A stretch of DNA of 64,000 bases from Apostichopus japonicus. Taxonomy: Eukaryota > Echinodermata > Holothuroidea > Aspidochirotida > Stichopodidae. The stretch spans positions 5,567,501-5,631,500 of the forward strand of contig NC_092562.1 in the NCBI RefSeq assembly GCF_037975245.1, written 5' to 3'. Shown here piece after piece: positions 33,601-40,469 of this stretch (positions are counted from its first letter, which is position 1; every line of letters begins with the position of its first letter). The position numbers were made by a program, and so were the translations under genes. The notes under the pieces are model-generated. The model saw only the letters and a list, made by a program, of their open reading frames with translations. It was not told the DNA's origin and made no database searches.

Positions 33601-36378
33601 GAAAATATCCCACATTATTAGTAAAATAATTGTAAAAACAAAATTTAGTCAAGTGTCAGTGTCAGTGGCAGAACAGAACTAACCAATATTTCAGGTGAGC
33701 CAGTGTAATGTGGAATATGCTAGATCGATCTAGCCTAGCACTCTTTCGTAATGTAAGCAAATTTCATCTAAGAAAAAGCTACATTTTTGCAAATAAAATT
33801 GATTTAAAAAGTGCTTCTAAGTATCACCATTTTACATCTAAGCACCTTAGGCACATGAAAATTTTCTAAGGGGGGGGGGACACCACCTCCCTTAGACCCC
33901 TCCCCAATATCAGTCATGCAATGAATGTCCCTGATTCCGGTCAGGCAAATGTGGTCACCTCATTGTACAACATCTCACCATGTTGCAGTAACCATGATAA
34001 GATGTTGAAATCATCCTGTAGATTACAGAAACTGTCTGATGGAGCGTAATATTTCTATTTATGTTTTAAAGTAAAGTTGATTTGTTACGTGCCAGTTACC
34101 TGACTTCATTTTCATTGATCTTTGTAGAGATGGTTGCAGTGGTACAGGGATCTATCTGACAACCCTTCATGAACTACAACGTCTTCAGTGTCATAGCGTC
34201 CTCAACGTGCATCAATCTGTCAAGGAATTGCAGGAAATGTTGCCTTTTGCTGTTCAGAGTGTGGTATGTACAACCAACCACTGAGGAAGAGATTGTCAGT
34301 TTCCTAGCCTATATATTAAGAGGTGTACACATACAAACACTGTTAACCCTGGTTACATTCACCTATGCCCACCCCTGACTATACATTACTAGCCTCAACC
34401 TGGTCAAATACACCCACCCTCACCCTAATACAACTGACTATGCTTCTGTGTGAGCTGACCCTCAGCCTGGTCAAATACACCCACCCTCACCCTAATACAT
34501 CTGGCTATGTTTCTGTGTGAGCTGACCCTCAGCCTGGTCATATACACCCACCCTCACCCTCATACAACTGACTATGCTTCTGTGTGAGCTGACCCTCAGC
34601 CTGGTCAAATACACCCACCCTCACCCTAATACATCTGACTATGTTTCAATGTGAGCTGACCCTCAGCCTGGTGAAACACACCCACCCTCACCCTCATACA
34701 ACTGACTATGTTTCAATGTGAGCTGACCCTCAGCCTGGTGAAACACACCCATCCTCACCCTAATACAACTGACTATGTTTCAATGTGAGCTGACCCTCAG
34801 CCTGGTCAAATACACCCACCCTCAACCTCATACAACTGACAATGTTTCAATGTGAGCTGACCCTCAGCCTGGTCAAATACACCCACCCTCACCCTAATAC
34901 ATCTGACTATGCTTCTGTGTGAGCTGACCCTCAGCCTGGTCATATACACCCACCCTCACCGTCATACAACTGACTATGTTTCAATGTGAGCTGACCCTCA
35001 GCCTGGTCAAATACACCCACCCTCACCCTAATGCACCTGACTATGTTTCAATGTGAGCTGACCCTCAGCCTGGTCAAATACACCCACCCTCACCCTAATA
35101 CAACTGACTATGTTTCTGTGTGAGCTGACCCTCAGCCTGGTCAAATACACCCACCCTCACCCTCATACAACTGACTATGTTTCTGTGTGAGCTGACCCTC
35201 AGCCTGGTGAAATACACCCGCCCTCACCCTAATACAACTGACTATGCTTCTGTGTGAGCTGACCTCTAGCCTGGTCAAATACAACCACCCTCACCCTCAT
35301 ACAACTGACTGTGTTTCTGTGTGAGCTGACCCTCTGCCTGGTCAAATACACCCACCCTCACCCTAATACATCTGCCTATGTTTCTGTGTGAGCTGACCCT
35401 CAGCCTGGTCAAATACACCCACCCTCACCCTCATACAAGTATGTTTCTATGTGAGCTGACCCTAAGCCTGGTCAAATACACCCACCCTCACCCTAATACA
35501 TCTGACTATGCTTCTGTGTGAGCTGACCCTCAGCCTGGTCAAATACACCCACCTTCACCCTCATACAAGAATGTTTCTATGTGAGCTGACCCTCAGCCTG
35601 GTCAAATACACCCACCCTCACCCTCATACAACTGACTATGTTTCTGTGTGAGCTGACCCTCTGCCTGGTCATATACACCCACCCTCACCCTCATACAACT
35701 GACTATGTTTCTGTGTGAGCTGACCCTCTGCCTGGTCATATACACTCACCCTCATCATCATACAACTGACTATGTTTCTGTGTGAGCTGACCCTCTGCCT
35801 GGTCATATACACCCACCCTCATCATCATACAACTGACTGTGTTTCTGTGTGAACTGACCCTCAGCCTGGTCAAATACACCCACCCACCCTCACCCTCATA
35901 AAACTGACTATGCTTCTGTGTAAGCTGAATTTACAAGAGTAAGTGGTTGCAATTTTGCAGACATTTGCAGGCAATGTTATAAAACCTACAGAATTTTACT
36001 AAATATTAGAAACCTTTTTGTTTATGGCAATTGATTAATTAATTGAATGCTTTTAAAGTATCATGAAGCTCTGACAGCCTCCTTGAAAATTTTCATCAAA
36101 GTAATAATAATTTGTAGTGTGGAATAGCAAATGACCAACCAATTTACCAAACTCAGCACAATAAGCTGTGTTCAATGAGACAAGAATGAGCAAACATCCT
36201 TACATCCAGTTTAATATTGTGCACAATATGGTAAGTTGAATGTAACTGTTTGCTTTGATAAACCATTCACAGCTTCTCTGTTTCCTTATTCAATTTTCAG
36301 GATGACTATGTTAGCATCTACAAGATACTGCAAGAACTAGTTGCATCACACTCCATAGAAGTCAAGAAAAATGTGTGA
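385..36378 (+). CDS. Receptor-type protein tyrosine phosphatase-like gene, 3' part (26 exons, both PTP domains degenerate)
   Basis: This is the overall gene; its exons are listed separately. The joined exons total about 3.9 kb, or about 1300 codons. They encode, in order, an Ig-like domain, FN3 domains, a membrane-proximal RPTP region, one transmembrane helix, a juxtamembrane segment and two PTP domains. Nearly all introns have GT-AG ends, and phases match at every junction except transmembrane to juxtamembrane. The Ig-FN3-TM-D1-D2 order is that of RPTPs. D2 features such as VHCL in the P-loop and CTRIIMLN after the DFW motif resemble type IIb (MAM/Ig/FN3) receptors, but the subclass is inference from memory. 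No signal peptide, MAM domain or start codon is visible, so the 5' end lies upstream of the window. It is probably a single-pass plasma-membrane protein that reads extracellular contacts. Loss of the P-loop Arg in both domains argues against phosphatase activity. Confidence 0.9.
1085..1354 (+). CDS. RPTP exon: FN3-like domain 1
   Basis: A phase 1/1 exon of 270 nt between a CTTCCAG acceptor and a CAG|GTATAC donor. The product reads [15 protein letters not shown], then [16 protein letters not shown] near the end. The L-P-x-T-x-Y-x-V pattern is the typical FN3 E-F strand signature, although extra Cys residues are present. Several N-glycosylation sequons (NLT, NTT, NLS, NVS) fit an extracellular location. 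Confidence 0.8.
1891..1997 (+). CDS. RPTP exon: FN3 domain 2, N-terminal half
   Basis: Phase 1 in, phase 0 out. It encodes [20 protein letters not shown], the FN3 B and C strands with the S-W-x-x-P and NG-x-x-x-x-Y patterns. The acceptor is ATTTTCTAAG and the donor CAG|GTAATC. It joins the exon at 2399 in frame. Confidence 0.85.
2399..2603 (+). CDS. RPTP exon: FN3 domain 2, C-terminal half
   Basis: Phase 0 in, phase 1 out (205 nt). It contains [20 protein letters not shown], the FN3 F-strand pattern Y-x-F-x-V-x-A-x-N. The acceptor is GCTCTTAG and the donor GCG|GTGAGT. An open frame runs past the donor to 2716, but it is read as intron because the next exon begins in phase 1. Confidence 0.85.
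3147..3255 (+). CDS. RPTP exon: membrane-proximal FN3-like region, part 1
   Basis: Phase 1 in, phase 2 out (109 nt). It starts [10 protein letters not shown] after TTCATTCTAG and ends with the NGPI segment before GTATGC. NGP-I-x-x-Y is the B-C strand signature of the last FN3 of RPTP ectodomains; the Tyr comes from the following exon. Confidence 0.8.
3529..3660 (+). CDS. RPTP exon: membrane-proximal region, part 2
   Basis: Phase 2 in, phase 2 out (132 nt), encoding [20 protein letters not shown] and ending PYRAVVYR. The Y-x-F/V-V-V strand, then a long loop and a P-Y-x-A strand, match the membrane-proximal region of RPTPs. The acceptor is TATTGTAG and the donor ACA|GTGAGA. Confidence 0.8.
4081..4375 (+). 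CDS. RPTP exon: membrane-proximal region with furin-like site
   Basis: Phase 2 in, phase 0 out (295 nt), the longest ectodomain exon after the Ig exon. It encodes [14 protein letters not shown], then a low-complexity Ser/Gly/Asn stretch, a basic run RHTKKR|S, and [20 protein letters not shown]. The last segment matches the PL-x-x-x-x-x-Y-x-x-F-L-R strand that precedes the membrane in RPTPs. The basic run (codons 4244-4261) fits the P6-Arg form of the furin consensus. Type IIa and IIb RPTPs are known to be cleaved by proprotein convertases in this region. Confidence 0.8.
4937..4985 (+). CDS. RPTP exon: last ectodomain strand
   Basis: A small exon (49 nt), phase 0 in and phase 1 out, encoding [16 protein letters not shown]. 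It supplies the final beta strand and stalk before the membrane. The acceptor is GATTCCAG and the donor GCAG|GTTTGC. Confidence 0.75.
5650..5731 (+). CDS. RPTP exon: transmembrane helix
   Basis: 82 nt, phase 1 in, phase 2 out. It encodes [20 protein letters not shown] followed by FSIVFI, an uncharged stretch of about 26 residues and a clear single-pass transmembrane helix. The acceptor is TTTCTTTCTAG and the donor TTTG|GTAAGT. The phase 2 end conflicts with the next recognisable cytoplasmic exons, which need phase 1. Confidence 0.85.
5732..6207. other. Intron segment after the transmembrane exon
   Basis: Unique sequence. The stretch 5970-6008 has good splice signals on both sides, but it carries a TGA in the frame required by the transmembrane exon and is not accepted as an exon. 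Confidence 0.5.
6208..6684. repeat. 120-bp tandem repeat, 4 copies (intronic)
   Basis: Four nearly identical 120-base units. Copies 1 and 2 share GCGATGTGG, while copies 3 and 4 share GCAATGCGG, suggesting pairwise duplication. Because 120 is a multiple of three, the minus strand shows an open frame of repeated 40-residue blocks; it has no coding support. Confidence 0.95.
6701..16739. repeat. 10-kb satellite-like array, 79-bp unit, about 127 copies (intronic)
   Basis: Head-to-tail units of 79 bases, each containing GATGCTACGTATATGAATGA and AACTTGTAGACAATGATG, with a few percent divergence. An 80-base variant unit (TTTTCCAAATGAAAAC) recurs at about 7149, 7861 and 8573, exactly 712 bases apart, which shows a nine-unit higher-order repeat in the left part. 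Variants such as GATACTACG and GTAACTTGAAAC cluster at 12.2-15.1 kb, consistent with local homogenisation. The array lies in the intron between the transmembrane and cytoplasmic exons. Confidence 0.97.
17083..17794. mobile_element. Inverted-repeat element with GGGCGAAATGACC subrepeats, flanked by a direct duplication
   Basis: The element (about 17160-17702) begins CTGGTCACTTCGCCCAACAA and ends with its reverse complement, GTTGGGTGAAGTGACCAG. Each end holds several further copies of the TTCGCCCAAC motif in opposite orientations. TGATGTGTTG lies on both outer sides. The wider flanks, 17083-17157 and 17722-17794, are diverged copies of each other. Two further direct copies of an AT-rich segment lie inside (near 17310 and 17505). 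No coding capacity is visible. Confidence 0.7.
17878..17898 (+). CDS. RPTP juxtamembrane microexon (tentative)
   Basis: A 21-nt candidate between TTTTTGTCTTACAG and GTACAC. Read phase 1 in and phase 1 out it gives (x)RKLLTE(x), a basic stretch expected just inside the membrane, and it joins the next exon in frame. It cannot follow the transmembrane exon directly, because phase 2 would create a TGA at the junction. It may be spurious or need an unseen exon before it. Confidence 0.4.
17996..18100. repeat. Direct duplication of about 57 bp before the juxtamembrane exon
   Basis: The segment AAATATGTATTTTGTTTTGA through TAAAGGRTACACAYAC occurs twice in tandem. The second copy ends at a possible acceptor at 18091, which is therefore suspect as a splice site. 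Confidence 0.85.
18136..18776 (+). CDS. RPTP exon: long acidic juxtamembrane segment and start of D1
   Basis: Phase 1 in, phase 0 out (641 nt). The acceptor ACTACTACTCAG is preferred; 18091 is an alternative in the same frame that adds 15 codons. The region is hydrophilic and acidic, with a short internal repeat (PMAPVNA twice) and many Asp, Glu, Ser and Thr. Tyrosine motifs include LPYMPM (Tyr codon 18156-18158), HSYYEDS and SNYEEIP (Tyr codon 18609-18611). YMxM is the p85 SH2 consensus and YEEI the Src-family SH2 consensus. The exon ends [12 protein letters not shown], which continues into the first helix of D1. An RPTP juxtamembrane segment is usually much shorter. Confidence 0.85.
19185..19272 (+). 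CDS. RPTP exon: D1 phosphotyrosine-loop region
   Basis: Phase 0 in, phase 1 out (88 nt). It encodes [20 protein letters not shown] then ILP. It aligns with the conserved KNRYxDxxPYD loop, but the loop is [11 protein letters not shown], so the Tyr that stacks on substrate phosphotyrosine is Phe (codon 19254-19256) and the preceding Arg is Pro. The acceptor is GCACTTAG and the donor CAT|GTAAGT. Confidence 0.9.
19310..19600. repeat. G-rich degenerate minisatellite (intronic)
   Basis: Imperfect repeats of GGTATCAAGGTGGGGAGGGG and relatives, with many runs of four or more G on the plus strand. It lies 40 bases downstream of a D1 splice donor. The many G-runs could form G-quadruplexes in DNA or pre-mRNA. 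Confidence 0.8.
19718..19968. mobile_element. hAT-like MITE, 8-bp target duplication
   Basis: A 251-bp element starting CAAGGGCGTAGGAACC and ending TTCCTACGCCACTG, with short terminal inverted repeats. It is flanked on both sides by ATCATTAC (19710-19717 and 19969-19976), a perfect 8-base target duplication as made by hAT transposases. The interior contains CAAATTGCATCTGAGGCCAC and poly-C tracts and has no coding capacity. Related copies lie at 53040 and 59932. Confidence 0.88.
20110..20186 (+). CDS. RPTP exon: D1 substrate-loop segment
   Basis: Phase 1 in, phase 0 out (77 nt), encoding [20 protein letters not shown] and NASFIT. This is the YDHSRVKL...SDYINASFI region of PTP domains. The acceptor is CTATACCAG and the donor ACG|GTAAAT. 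Confidence 0.9.
21344..21380 (+). CDS. RPTP exon: D1 FIAAQG motif
   Basis: A 37-nt exon, phase 0 in and phase 1 out, encoding [12 protein letters not shown](G). It corresponds to the YIATQGP motif. The acceptor is TCCAAAACAG and the donor CAGG|GTAAAT. Confidence 0.9.
21768..21868 (+). CDS. RPTP exon: D1 DFWRMIW motif
   Basis: Phase 1 in, phase 0 out (101 nt). It encodes [20 protein letters not shown] followed by VIVMVT, the highly conserved GPxxxTxxDFWRMxWxxxxxxIVMxT core strand and helix. This segment gives the clearest family assignment in the window. Confidence 0.95.
22827..22955 (+). CDS. RPTP exon: D1 YWP strand
   Basis: Phase 0 in and out (129 nt), 43 codons. It starts [20 protein letters not shown], matching KCxxYWP followed by the G-x-x-x-V strand. 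The acceptor is CTTATTCAG and the donor GAG|GTAACG. The usual Lys before Cys is Leu. Confidence 0.9.
23709..23857 (+). CDS. RPTP exon: D1 WPD loop (degenerate) and catalytic Cys
   Basis: Phase 0 in, phase 2 out (149 nt). It encodes [20 protein letters not shown] and ends PLLVHC. The WPD general-acid Asp is His (codon 23757-23759). The catalytic Cys codon is 23853-23855. The next exon completes the P-loop. The acceptor is CCTTTTCAG and the donor GCAG|GTATTC. Confidence 0.95.
24249..24384 (+). CDS. RPTP exon: D1 P-loop (Arg to Ala) and Q-loop
   Basis: Phase 2 in, phase 0 out (136 nt). Across the junction the P-loop reads [20 protein letters not shown]. The invariant Arg six residues after Cys is Ala (codon 24262-24264), and position Cys+2 is Asp. 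Without that Arg, phosphate binding and catalysis are not expected. The exon ends [16 protein letters not shown], so the first Gln-loop residue is kept. Confidence 0.95.
24904..25020 (+). CDS. RPTP exon: D1 C-terminal helix and linker
   Basis: Phase 0 in and out (117 nt). It begins [15 protein letters not shown], the QYxFxYxxLLE helix that closes a PTP domain, then [19 protein letters not shown], the start of the linker into D2. Confidence 0.92.
25502..25595 (+). CDS. RPTP exon: D1-D2 linker
   Basis: Phase 0 in, phase 1 out (94 nt). It encodes [20 protein letters not shown] and continues to DKIT(G). There is no conserved catalytic motif, but position, frame and splice sites (TTTGAAG|GCA and CGG|GTAAGT) place it in the linker or first D2 helix. 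Confidence 0.75.
25972..26138 (+). CDS. RPTP exon: D2 N-terminal part with [10 protein letters not shown]
   Basis: Phase 1 in, phase 0 out (167 nt). The acceptor GACTACAG gives [20 protein letters not shown] and so on to [15 protein letters not shown] before GTGAGT. The last segment is the SDYINASFVD motif of PTP domains. The KNRY loop expected before it is absent ([15 protein letters not shown]). The upstream part of the same open frame (25839-25971) is taken as intron because phase 1 is needed. The 3' end of this exon is the source of the tandem array that follows. Confidence 0.85.
26091..26727. repeat. 91-bp tandem repeat derived from a D2 exon end and its splice donor, 7 copies
   Basis: Units begin GAATCTTTAATGAGTGGGAA at 26091, 26182, 26273, 26364, 26455, 26546 and 26637. 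The first unit is the real 3' end of the exon ending at 26138; each further unit repeats the 48 coding bases and the GTGAGTATTAATT donor. Copies 3 and 4 carry single changes (AATAATTAC, AATAAGTGGG). Copies 2 to 7 lack a good acceptor in front, so they are probably intronic decoys. Confidence 0.95.
26990..27720. repeat. 72-75-bp tandem repeat, about 10 copies, ending at a splice acceptor
   Basis: Units contain GTTTGTATAGTCATACTGAT and GTAACCTTATATTCTTTCTG with small length changes (TATT, TATAATT, TATTTCATT). The last copy ends about 14 bases before the AG at 27733-27734, so its TTCTTTCTGTT serves as the polypyrimidine tract of the next exon. A run of in-phase 72-base units yields a repetitive open frame that is not a gene. 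Confidence 0.95.
27735..27869 (+). CDS. RPTP exon: D2 TQ-PLP...DFW core
   Basis: Phase 0 in and out (135 nt). It encodes [20 protein letters not shown], then [18 protein letters not shown]. This is the FIxTQxPLPxTVxDFWRLVxDYxCTxIVMLN signature of RPTP D2 domains, closest in my memory to type IIb receptors. Confidence 0.95.
28134..28259 (+). CDS. RPTP exon: D2 YWP strand
   Basis: Phase 0 in and out (126 nt), 42 codons. It begins [20 protein letters not shown], matching the YWP and G-x-I-x-V-E strands, then [13 protein letters not shown]. The acceptor is CTTTTTTTAG and the donor GAG|GTAAGC. Confidence 0.9.
28549..32762. repeat. 4.2-kb minisatellite of a 13-bp unit with a 1443-bp internal duplication
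   Basis: About 320 copies of TACCTTACYYGTC with variants (CTCGT, CTTGT, CTGTC, CTGCC, CCGGT). Since 13 is not a multiple of three and stops are rare, all three plus-strand frames stay open for long stretches with 13-residue repeats. A block from about 28.98 kb is repeated 1443 bases (111 units) further on with near identity, with a partial third start near 31.86 kb. The array is in the intron between D2 exons at 28259 and 33148. Confidence 0.96.
33148..33263 (+). CDS. RPTP exon: D2 region before and including P-loop Cys
   Basis: Phase 0 in, phase 2 out (116 nt). It encodes [20 protein letters not shown], then [17 protein letters not shown]. No WPD motif is present; its place is taken by MSPWQQIP. 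The P-loop Cys codon is 33259-33261. The acceptor is TTCCTCAG and the donor CTT|GTAAGT. Confidence 0.92.
33473..33974. mobile_element. Non-autonomous element with GGTGACC terminal inverted repeats (intronic)
   Basis: About 500 bp. The left end reads TTGTACAATAAGGTGACCAG and the right end is an imperfect inverse, TGGTCACCTCATTGTACAA. The palindrome TTGTACAA at both ends may be an 8-base target duplication (33477-33484, 33963-33970). The interior has repeated TCCCCGAT motifs and a poly-G tract, with no coding capacity. It lies in the intron that splits the D2 P-loop. Confidence 0.75.
34128..34263 (+). CDS. RPTP exon: D2 P-loop (Arg to Gly)
   Basis: Phase 2 in, phase 0 out (136 nt). Across the junction the loop reads [20 protein letters not shown]. 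The invariant Arg is Gly (codon 34141-34143) and the Gly before it is Ser. The exon ends [20 protein letters not shown], the Q-loop helix. D2 is normally weakly active or inactive in RPTPs, but usually keeps this Arg. Confidence 0.93.
34385..35930. repeat. 67-bp tandem repeat, about 23 copies (intronic)
   Basis: Units contain GAGCTGACCCTCAGCCTGGT and CACCCACCCTCACCCTAATA followed by ACTGACTATG, with two main variants (CTTCTGTGTG and TTTCAATGTG). It fills most of the last intron of the RPTP gene. Confidence 0.95.
36301..36378 (+). CDS. RPTP terminal exon with stop
   Basis: Phase 0 in (78 nt), encoding [20 protein letters not shown] and VKKNV, then TGA at 36376-36378. It matches the closing QYxFxYxxxLEYL helix of D2; the second Gln-loop Gln is Asp. 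The acceptor is TTCAATTTTCAG. The protein ends shortly after the domain, as is usual in RPTPs. Confidence 0.9.
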   Translation, partial: DDYVSIYKILQELVASHSIEVKKNV

Positions 36379-36400
36379 AATGAGACAAATATATTACATT

Positions 36401-36406
36401 ATTAAA
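36401..36406 (+). promoter_or_regulatory. Possible polyadenylation signal ATTAAA
   Basis: ATTAAA lies 22 bases after the RPTP stop codon. It is the common variant of AATAAA, but no downstream GT-rich element is distinctive, so it is only a candidate. Confidence 0.3.
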
Positions 36407-37137
36407 AAACTGAATGTGCAGTCACAACATTTGGAAAGATAACTTCCCTGTCGAGATGGAGTCCGTCTTGGAGGGAACAGCGTATGGAGGATCAGAAAAA
36501 AAAACCCTGCACAATTTAATAGCCACATGTATTGTTAATTTAATACCAACAGTGTATGCATGGAGACAAGAAACATCACGGCAAACACCTGCAGAAACCA
36601 TCAAGGTAAATGGATGTTCAATGCACTATCCATTACTGCTTCTTGTATGATTGTTCACACAACAGTAGTGTGTCTCACTATCCATTAATGTTACATATAT
36701 TTGTTCAATGGTTGTTTTATATTCTTCATGATTGTGTCTTTAACTATTTAAATTGTGTTAATGGCCTAACATATTTCAAACTATTTATATGAAGTAGATA
36801 AGAGGGAGCACCTTTTCTTTTCTTTCTTTCTTTTAGCCCCTTTTCTTTTTTTGTGGAGGGTGGGGGGGGGCAGGGGATGGTGGAGGTGCCTGCACACACT
36901 AATGTAATTGTTCTGTACTAATGATTCATTGTATCTTGGTTTATTATTCCATTATTTTAACAACAGTGATGGCGGGAGGCTTTGTTCAATACAGTATGCA
37001 TTACACACTAACTCCCATCACAGCAATATACTTTTTCTAATTTCTTTGATGAAACTTTTAAGTGAATACTGTAAACCGATACTTGCTATGATGAGGTTTG
37101 GAGGGGGTGGTGTTGATGGGGGGGGCAGTATGGACTA
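36407..37137. other. Sequence downstream of the RPTP gene
   Basis: AT-rich sequence, possibly 3' UTR at its start. A TTTCTTTCTTTC tract and a poly-G run lie near 36820-36880. I see no gene. Confidence 0.5.
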
Positions 37138-38982
37138 CAGGCGCATATCCAGGGGGGGCGTTGGGGGCGCACGCCCCCCGGGTAAGAAAAAGAGGAGAGA
37201 AAAAAAAGAGAAGAAAAAGGGAAAAAAGAGGGGGAAAAGAGGAGGAGGAGAGGAAGGAAGGGAAAAGAAAAAGAAGAAAGAGAGAAAACGGAGAAAAGGA
37301 GGGAGTAAAAGATAAACGCCAAGACACCGGGAAGAGAAAGAAGAACAGTGACATCATTACAGCGCTGATCCCTATTATATACACATGGCCGGGTAGCCAG
37401 TGACGGATCGAGGACTTCGGAAGGGGCGTGCGCCTCACCCTACCCCTTACACCGACAACTCCATTTTTGACGTTTCCATTTTTCCTCTCTCTCTAATTTA
37501 TCTATATAAATACTATATATGGTCTATCATAACGCGTGTGTGTGTACGGACGCCTTAAACAATTGTGCTATGAAACCAACTGTGGCTGGTCTCGAACTCG
37601 ACCGCCGTCGTCGGGGAACATGACGCATTTCGGGAATGGGGCGACCGCCCCCCCCCCCCCCCCCCCGAGCATATTTTTTTTATGATATCGCTAGTAATTT
37701 CAAAAAAAAAACTGCTTAGATGCAACTTACAAGGCATGGGAAGTGTCGTTTCCAGCGATCTGTGAGGCATTTTCGGCCAAAATTTTCTTGTACACTTCGC
37801 GCCAACTCGTAGTGGCGCTACGCTTAGATAGTTTGCCAACAGGCTTCGCCCCTCCCCTGGCAAATTATTCGCTGCGCACCTGTTCGAATTTGTAAAGCAA
37901 ACAGCAGATATCACATCATATCAGTGAGCATGAAAATGGCGGTTCCAGGATGAACAGCTTCAAAACTGTCGATATGTGTAGTCATAGGAACACAATTTGA
38001 TTTGGGGGGTTGTAACGACTTGCCCGATAAATATAACCTAATTTTTTCGCGCGTTCAACAAGTGAATGTCAATATCATATAAGCAAGCATCAGTTAGTAC
38101 ATCGCATACCAATCGTGTATCGTACGGTCCGTGGAAATTGCGCAGTATACCGCGGGATGCTAATGTAAACAACGAAATGTCTTATGTAGATGGAGAAAAA
38201 GCATGGAGGTCCAATTATGTCAAATTCTCTTTTACATTAGTAATGGCGAATTAGTCGACCAAGCTTAGAACTTGATTTTAATTATCAAGGAGATACTTTT
38301 TCATTTCCTTTAGCTATTTATCATTGCAATTTATTTTTCTTTCAGCAGGACCCCCCTCCCCCCGCCTCCTACGCCTATGTGTATAGTGTTCGGTTTCGGA
38401 AATATCTGATATTATTTCATTTCCTTCAACCAAGTTTTATAATAGCTGTTATAAGAGGGTTTAATATTTGTACAACAATAAATTAACTGTGTCTGAATTT
38501 TCGAAAATTTCCTTACCAACATTCTTCATCGTACTTCCCTCTACTCGTGTAATTTTGAGCTGTCTGTTAGGGGTTGAAGGAGGTTTTTCTATATTGGTTG
38601 TCCATAGATGACATTTTTTGCAACATTATGGGTATTTTTTGAAGTGAATTTTCAAATTCTGAACAAATAATGGGATGAAAACCTTGAAAGTGGGGCTGTC
38701 GGGTATTGTGGGGCGTTACATAGAATCAACTACAAAAGTATAATGATCCACAGGATATGCGATGAGGTCGAACATGATTTGTGACTGAAAAAAATCTTCA
38801 AAAAGTTTATGGATGGAAAAAAACCTATTGGGAAATACTTGGTTCTCAGGCAAAAGTGTACATCTGGTTGGTCATTTTCAAGCCCGAGAAGTGCCATTTC
38901 CGGTGATCTGGGTGGTATAAAAACCAGAATTTTTCTTGTACGCTGCGCGCCAACCGATGGTGGCGCTCCACCTACGCCCCTG
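37138..38982. mobile_element. Non-autonomous DNA transposon-like element, copy A (1.8 kb)
   Basis: The left end is CAGGCGCATATCCAGG and the right end CCACCTACGCCCCTG. Its interior matches, in reverse orientation, the element at 47949-50056. Shared landmarks are a purine-rich AAGAAAAAGAGG block, CTGTGGCTGGTCTCGAACTC, CAGTATACCGCGGGATGC, GTGTTCGGTTTCGGAAATAT and CCAACCGATGGTGGCGCTCC. No transposase frame is present; long frames are low-complexity Lys/Arg/Glu runs. Its target duplication is not clear. Confidence 0.75.
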
Positions 38983-39001
38983 GACTATTACCTTATTCTA
39001 C

Positions 39002-40252
39002 ATAACCTCAGAACATGGTCTCTCATGCAATGTTACCTCAGAACATGGTCTCTTATTCAACATTACCTCAGATCAGGGTCTCTCATTCAATGTTACCTCA
39101 GACTATGGTCTCTCATTCAATGTTACCTCAGACTATGGTCTCTAATTCTACATTACCTCAGAACATGGTCTCTCATGCAATGTTAATTACCTCAGAACAT
39201 GGTCTCTCATGCAATGTTAATTACCTCAGAACATGGTCTCTCATTCAACATTACCTCAGATCAGGGTCTCTCATTCAATGTTACCTCAGACTATGGTCTC
39301 TCATTCAATGTTACCTCAGACTATGGTCTCTAATTCTACATTACCTCAGAACATGGTCTGTTATTCAACATAAGCTCAGAGCAGGGTCTCTCATTCAATG
39401 TTACCTCAGACTATGGTCTCTAATTCTACATTACCTCAGAACATGGTCTCTCATTCAACATAACCTCAGAGCAGGGTCTCTTATTCAATGTTACCTCAGA
39501 CTATGGTCTCTTATTCAATGTTACCTCAGACTATGGTCTCTAATTCTACATTACCTCAGAACATGGTCTGTTATTCAACATAACCTCAGATCAGGGTGTC
39601 TCATTCAATGTTACCTCAGACTATAGTCTCTCATTCAATGTTACCTCAGACACCAGGGTCCCTTATTCCGAACATTACCTCAGAGCAGGGTCTCTTATTC
39701 AACATGACCTCAGACTATGGTCTCTCATTCAATATTACCTCAGAACATGGTCTCTTATTCAACATAACCTCAGATCAGGGTCTCTCATTCAATGTTACCT
39801 CAGACTATGGTCTCTCATTCAATGTTACCTCAGACACCAGGGTCCCTTATTCAACATTACCTCAGACTATGGTCTCTCATTCAATGTTACCTCAGATCAG
39901 GGTCTCTCATTCAACATTACCTCAGAACATGGTCTCTCATGCAATGTTACCTCAGAACATGGTCTCTTATTCAACATAACCTCAGATCAGGGTCTCTCAT
40001 TCAATGTTACCTCAGACTATGGTCTCTTATTCAATGTTACCTCAGACTATGGTCTCTAATTCTAAATTACCTCAGAGCATGGTCTTTTATTCAACATAAC
40101 CTCAGAGCAGGGTCTCTTATTCAATGTTACCTCCGATCAGGGTCTCTTATTCAATGTTACCTCAGATCAGGGTCTCTCATTCGATGGTTCCTCAGACTCT
40201 GGTCTCTTATTAATGTTACCTCAGACTATGGTCTCTTATTCTACATTACCAA
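39002..40252. repeat. 30-bp minisatellite, about 42 copies
   Basis: Repeats of TTACCTCAGAACATGGTCTC plus TCATTCAATG, with variants GATCAGGG, GACTATGG, GAGCAGGG and an occasional GACACCAGGGTCCC form. The period of 30 gives open repetitive frames without coding value. It directly abuts element A. Confidence 0.95.
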
Positions 40253-40469
40253 AGCTATAAAATGGCCTGAAAAGTAATGCTGCTCCCATCTGCTTACTGT
40301 TATTTACACCCTAATGTTAGTCATATTATTTACGGAAAGTTCTGGAAAAATATGCAGGGAGAGGGGGTGGGGGGGGGGACGGGTAGATGCCATTTTCAGT
40401 TCAACATAAGTTCCACACTCATGATAACAATGGGGTCGTGGTTATCTATGGCGCTGAGACAAGTCAAAT

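Noticed and set aside
36908-37438. Lys/Arg/Glu-rich frame (+) and Phe/Leu/Ser-rich frames (-)
   Set aside because: They come from the purine-rich block of transposon copy A, which recurs in copy B; no protein domain.
38809-40277. Repetitive frames of 100-200 codons
   Set aside because: They arise from the 30-bp minisatellite (a multiple of three).
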